DNA of 41,201 bases from a virus, in the IMG/VR virus record IMGVR_UViG_3300035698_017699, positions 1 through 41,201 of that record; one strand, 5' to 3'. Shown in pieces: positions 38,782 through 41,201 of this stretch; position 1 is the stretch's first letter; each line of letters begins with the position of its first letter. Position numbers and translations under genes: made by a program. The notes below the pieces were generated by a model. It was given only the letters and a program-made list of their open reading frames with translations. It ran no database searches and had not been told where the DNA came from.

Positions 38782-39072
38782 TTATCATGAATCATCAAAA
38801 TGAATTCTTCTTTTTTTAATAATCATAACTTCATAATCCCCTTTATAGTCTATTTTTCTAGGTTTAACAATTATTTTATAATATTCTCATAAATCTGCTA
38901 TTATTTTACCTTCAAGTAAATAAAAAAATGGTTTCGCTCAAATTGTCCGAATTTTACTCCTAAATAATACTTTTTTTATTTTTTCTTCTTTTATGGAGTC
39001 TTTATCTTGTTTATTTATTCTTTTTTTTACTTCTCTATTAGATAACATTTTTCATTCATAAATAACAGCCAT
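38782..39072 (-). CDS. First gene of the minus-strand operon, hypothetical (96 aa)
   Basis: MAVIYEGKMLSNREVKKRIN, then FRSKIRTIGAKPFFYLLEGK and YKIIVKPRKIDYKGDYEVMI. Basic alpha/beta protein without a recognised family; its last residue is a TGA glycine before TAA. As the first gene after the divergent promoter region it may be early expressed and regulatory. Confidence 0.55.
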
Positions 39073-39090
39073 ATAATTTTGTTAAAAATA

Positions 39091-39126
39091 ATACTATTAT
39101 CTTATACGTAAAACAAATAAAGTCAA
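39091..39126 (-). promoter_or_regulatory. Candidate minus-strand promoter
   Basis: A TTGACT -35 box (39121-39126 on the plus strand as AGTCAA) is followed by 16 bases and TAAGAT as a loose -10. It points toward the long minus operon. The -35 is inside one arm of the palindrome. Confidence 0.4.
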
Positions 39127-39148
39127 AATTAAATAAACTTTTGACTTT
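39119..39148. promoter_or_regulatory. Palindromic candidate operator between divergent units
   Basis: AAAGTCAAAA, ten-base spacer TTAAATAAAC, TTTTGACTTT: a perfect 10-bp inverted repeat. Each arm holds a TTGACT box. A dimeric HTH protein, perhaps the one encoded just to the right, could bind here and block both promoters. Confidence 0.55.
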
Positions 39149-39168
39149 TAGAATAAAATAGATAAAAT
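39141..39168 (+). promoter_or_regulatory. Candidate plus-strand promoter
   Basis: TTGACT, 16-base spacer, TAAAAT, close to the sigma70 consensus. It would drive the HTH gene from about 39175. Confidence 0.55.
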
Positions 39169-39201
39169 AAGAATACTTATTACTTAATAATTAATTATGT
39201 T

Positions 39202-39564
39202 TTGATACACTTTGGTAAAAGACACAGATTTTACAAAAATAAATATTCTGAAAGAACAAAAGGAAGTTATTTTGGTAAACTAACTTCAATAAGAGAGTTA
39301 AATGGTAAAAACATCACCATGCTTAACTATTATAAAAATAAATATACAGAATTGCTTAGAGAAAAAGAATATGCAAGGGAAAATAAAATGAATCTATTGA
39401 AAAATATAGTAAAATTTAGAAAAAAACATTGAGCTAGCTATAAAAGTATGTCTAAAGAACTAAAAATAGATGCTAGCTATATTAGTCTTATGATGACATG
39501 AAGACATAAGCCAAAATTAAAAACAATAAATGAATTTGTAGAAAAATTATTAATTTTAAAATAA
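39202..39564 (+). CDS. HTH regulator-like protein (up to 120 aa)
   Basis: The code-25 frame ends in SYKSMSKELKIDASYISLMM, TGRHKPKLKTINEFV: a helix-turn-helix of the Cro/XRE kind (S-(M/L)-x-(K/E)-x-L-x-I-x-x-S-Y-I-S-x-x-x-x-(G)). A coiled N-terminal part (NYYKNKYTELLREKE) precedes it. The start is uncertain: TTG at 39202 is the first possible, ATG at 39319 (before LNYY) a safe one. A short frame from the ATG at 39197 (MFGYTLVKDTDFTK) ends after 28 residues and might be the true N-terminus if a base is lost. The gene lies right after the palindrome, as repressors do. Confidence 0.62.
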
Positions 39565-39566
39565 AA

Positions 39567-39894
39567 ATGGGAACGAATTATTATATGAGAGAAAATATAT
39601 GTAAAAGTTGTAATAGGTTTAACGAGACACATCTCTGAAAAATCTAGCTGCGGTCGGGATTTTACAATACGTCACCACAAAGAATTTTATAATTCTTGGG
39701 CTGAGTTTCAAAAATATTTAAAATGAAAGAAAATATTTAATGAATATGATGAAGAGTTAACTGTAAAAGAATTATTAGACCTAATTAAGCTAAAGAAAAA
39801 AGACTCTCCGTTTGCTCATAGAAATAATGGTGATTATGATAGTAGTTGAATATATATAGATTGATTTTATTTTTTAGATGTAGAATTTTGCTAA
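39567..39894 (+). pseudogene. Frameshifted small zinc-finger-like gene
   Basis: The ATG at 39567 reads MGTNYYMRENICKSCNRFNE, then HLGKI and a TAG. One base away the frame reads SSCGRDFTIRHHKEFYNSWA, EFQKYLKGKKIFNEYDEEL and ends with TAA at 39892. Removing one A from the run AAAAA near 39640 joins them into HLGKSSCGRD, giving a natural C-x-x-C...C-G zinc site and about 108 residues. Real mutation or a homopolymer error. No family recognised. Confidence 0.5.
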
Positions 39895-40043
39895 TAAAGC
39901 TATTTAAAAAATATAAGAAAAGAGTGTGCAATATACTTAACTGAAAATTATTAGCTAAAGAATATGCTAAATCTTGTAGGCATAAGGTTAGACCTACCTC
40001 AGAGAAATTTTATAAGCAAAGTAAACATAAGTTTACATTTTAA
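39888..40043 (+). CDS. Possible small basic protein (51 aa)
   Basis: TTG start, LIKLFKKYKKRVCNIL, then a TGA glycine and LLAKEYAKSCRHKVRPTSEK. Basic, no family; the start codon is weak and the overlap with the preceding stop small. It could be non-coding. Confidence 0.3.
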
Positions 40044-40052
40044 ATTAATATT

Positions 40053-40193
40053 ATGAAACTAAATACTAAATGGGAAAGGTGTATACAATGGGTTAAAGAT
40101 GAGTGGAATTTAGAGAAAGAAATAATTATAAGTCTATGAATTATTTATGCTATCATACTATTAATTTTTTACTGTCTATACCATACTAACTAG
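40053..40193 (+). CDS. Small membrane protein (46 aa)
   Basis: MKLNTKWERCIQWVKDEWNL, then ISLGIIYAIILLIFYCLY: a charged amphipathic start and one C-terminal membrane helix. The single TGA codes the helix glycine. TAG stop is 18 bases before a terminator. Perhaps a small phage membrane factor. Confidence 0.5.
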
Positions 40194-40211
40194 AAATATA
40201 ACTAATGAACT

Positions 40212-40240
40212 AAAAAGACTAAATAATATTAGTCTTTTTT
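40212..40240. terminator. Strong bidirectional terminator
   Basis: AAAAAGACTAA, six-base loop, TTAGTCTTTTT form an 11-bp perfect stem with A runs before and T runs after on both strands. It separates the plus-strand set from the minus-strand zinc-ribbon gene, and would stop transcription from both sides. Confidence 0.8.
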
Positions 40241-40292
40241 GAGAAATCATTTTTCGTTTTAGTCTCGGAGCGACTGGATGTTTTAAGCTACT

Positions 40293-40649
40293 TTAAGCCA
40301 ACTCATTTTTTCATTGACTTTTACTTTTATTAGTGCATAAGTGACATTTTTTAGCTATTCACCATTGAGAGAGTGGTAAAAGCACTTTATTTCAGCATTT
40401 ACAGAGAACATATAGTTGTCTTTTTCTTTGCCTATTTTGCATTCTTGGTGCCTCCATAAGTATAGTTAGATCATAATACCTGTTTCATGGCTTTATTTTT
40501 CTAAGCTTTAAACATCAGCAACTCTTTGTTTGTCACGAATCTACTCTAGCTTTTCTGAAAAGCTTTACAATACCACAATTAGTACAAGCACACCGAAGCA
40601 TTAATGTCTTTTTACCTCTGGCGGTGTATTGTGGCTTTCAAATACCCAT
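40293..40649 (-). CDS. Tandem zinc-ribbon DNA-binding-like protein (118 aa)
   Basis: Code-25 frame from ATG 40649: MGIGKPQYTARGKKTL, LRCACTNCGIVKLF, RVDSGQTKSCGCLKLR, then KPGNRYYDLTILMEAPRM and LYVLCKCGNKVLLPLSQW with IAKKCHLC. The C-x-C-x-x-C-G ... S-C-G-C-L block and the second C-x-C-G ... C-x-x-C are the ribbon repeats found at the start of AP2/HNH-type homing proteins and in free phage DNA-binding proteins. No nuclease domain follows. Four TGA glycines. It runs toward the strong terminator. Confidence 0.72.
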
Positions 40650-40675
40650 AACCTTTAATCACATAATAGATCTAT

Positions 40676-40870
40676 TAATATATACATAAGGATAGGATAA
40701 CAAATATTTCTGAAATAGCAATCTAGAAACCTTTCCTTGCTTTACACCTAAATTTTTCTAGCGTCAGACTAGAGGTTGCCTTTTTTTGGAACCTTCAATC
40801 GGGTTACACCTAAATTTTTTCGAGTGAGGTATTTCAGAGATCATACACATATATACATAAGAACAAATGG
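40676..40870. repeat. Repeat-rich non-coding region
   Basis: TTACACCTAAATTTTT occurs at 40742-40757 and again at 40804-40819, inside a longer imperfect direct repeat (about 40727-40761 and 40789-40824, both starting AACCTT). ATTTCTGAAATA (40706-40717) is nearly inverted by TATTTCAGAGAT (40830-40841). ATATACATAAG with a nearby ACAAAT also appears twice (near 40680 and 40850). A short hairpin TCTAG...CTAGA lies between. No gene is visible. Confidence 0.6.
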
Positions 40871-41201
40871 TGGCTAATAATAGTCCTATTACACACAGGC
40901 TGATATTGTATGTAGACAGCAGGGGGTCCTTTCTACAAGGTTTTTATTTAAAATAAAATTTAATTAAATTATTTTTTTTATTTATTTTTTTATTTATTTT
41001 TTATATGAATTTATAATATATAAAATAATATTATAAAATAATAATAAAATTTAAATATATTTATACATAAAAGCATATAAAATATGGAATTTATAAAAGT
41101 ATATTATAACACAAAGTATATATTTTATATATATTTTATATGGCTTATATATGCCGTTTATATGTGCTTGACTATTTTAAAAATAGAGTATTATTTTATT
41201 A
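40871..41201. other. Non-coding, nearly pure A/T segment
   Basis: From about 40940 to the end the sequence is almost only A and T, with a few isolated G/C. No frame of note in any code. Next to the repeats it would melt easily, as in a DNA-unwinding element of an origin, or may be the end region of the contig. The 70 bases before it (ACACACAGGCTGATATTG..., CAGCAGGGGGTCC) are the most GC-rich spot nearby and carry no visible gene. Confidence 0.4.

Noticed and set aside
1-39072. Reading the window as a decayed prophage full of nonsense codons
   Set aside because: Only TGA interrupts the genes; TAA and TAG occur at sensible ends, and motifs are intact with Gly at TGA.
39888-40043. Confident call of a 51-residue plus-strand gene
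   Set aside because: Weak TTG start, no family and no clear leader; kept only as a low-confidence feature.
40770-40815. Possible tRNA (TTCAATC near a short stem)
   Set aside because: No acceptor stem, anticodon arm or D arm can be fitted around it; the TTCAATC lies in the repeat instead.
40676-40870. CRISPR array
   Set aside because: Only two imperfect copies with unequal spacing and no spacer-repeat regularity.

Overview
The window is most of a contractile-tailed (myovirus) phage or prophage genome that uses genetic code 25, in which UGA means glycine. On the minus strand, dozens of long frames are interrupted only by TGA. Those TGA codons fall where glycine is required: in the P-loop of the large terminase (G-I-[TGA]-S-G-K-S), at all three glycines of methyltransferase motif I (F-A-[TGA]-V-[TGA]-[TGA]-F), and in the D-F-F-M-[TGA]-S-[TGA]-T motif of a second methyltransferase. 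TGG still encodes Trp in the same proteins, so this is not a UGA=Trp code. Code 25 is known from Absconditabacteria (SR1) and Gracilibacteria, so the host is most likely one of these AT-rich CPR bacteria. All coordinates below come from my own code-25 reading of both strands.

Layout. From 1 to 39072 nearly everything lies on the minus strand, so transcription runs from high to low coordinates. At the low end are tail fibre genes (1-6590). Next come Mu/PBSX-like baseplate genes (6650-11558: DUF2313, baseplate J, gp25-like, gpV-like, tail hub, LysM protein) and the tape measure (11568-14216). The tail assembly chaperone has a -1 frameshift on a run of ten A. Then follow a queD homologue, tail tube, tail sheath, connector proteins, the major capsid protein, a fused prohead protease/scaffold, a Com-like zinc protein and the portal. 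The large terminase (26934-29792) carries an HNH intein. Upstream (29860-39072) is an accessory cluster of small genes: a C5 cytosine methyltransferase whose catalytic cysteine is the +1 residue of a LAGLIDADG intein, two further DNA methyltransferases, HNH and zinc-finger proteins, a thioredoxin-like/rhodanese pair, small HTH and membrane proteins, and a candidate small terminase.

At about 39120-39148 a 10-bp palindrome with outward-facing TTGACT boxes separates this long operon from a short plus-strand set that begins with an HTH protein, which looks like a regulatory switch. A strong terminator (40212-40240) ends the plus-strand set, and a zinc-ribbon gene runs toward it from the other side. 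The last 550 bases hold direct and inverted repeats followed by about 260 nearly pure A/T bases, a possible replication origin or genome-end region.

How it works together: the operon order matches PBSX/Mu-like myophages (portal, protease, capsid, connectors, sheath, tube, chaperone, tape measure, baseplate, fibres). The methyltransferases and the QueD homologue suggest chemical modification of the phage DNA. Packaging (TerL) and methylation (C5 MTase) both require protein splicing before they can work. Starts are mostly preceded by A/T-rich leaders ending AATTATG rather than by Shine-Dalgarno sequences. I recognise no integrase, lysis gene, DNA polymerase, tRNA or CRISPR array here.
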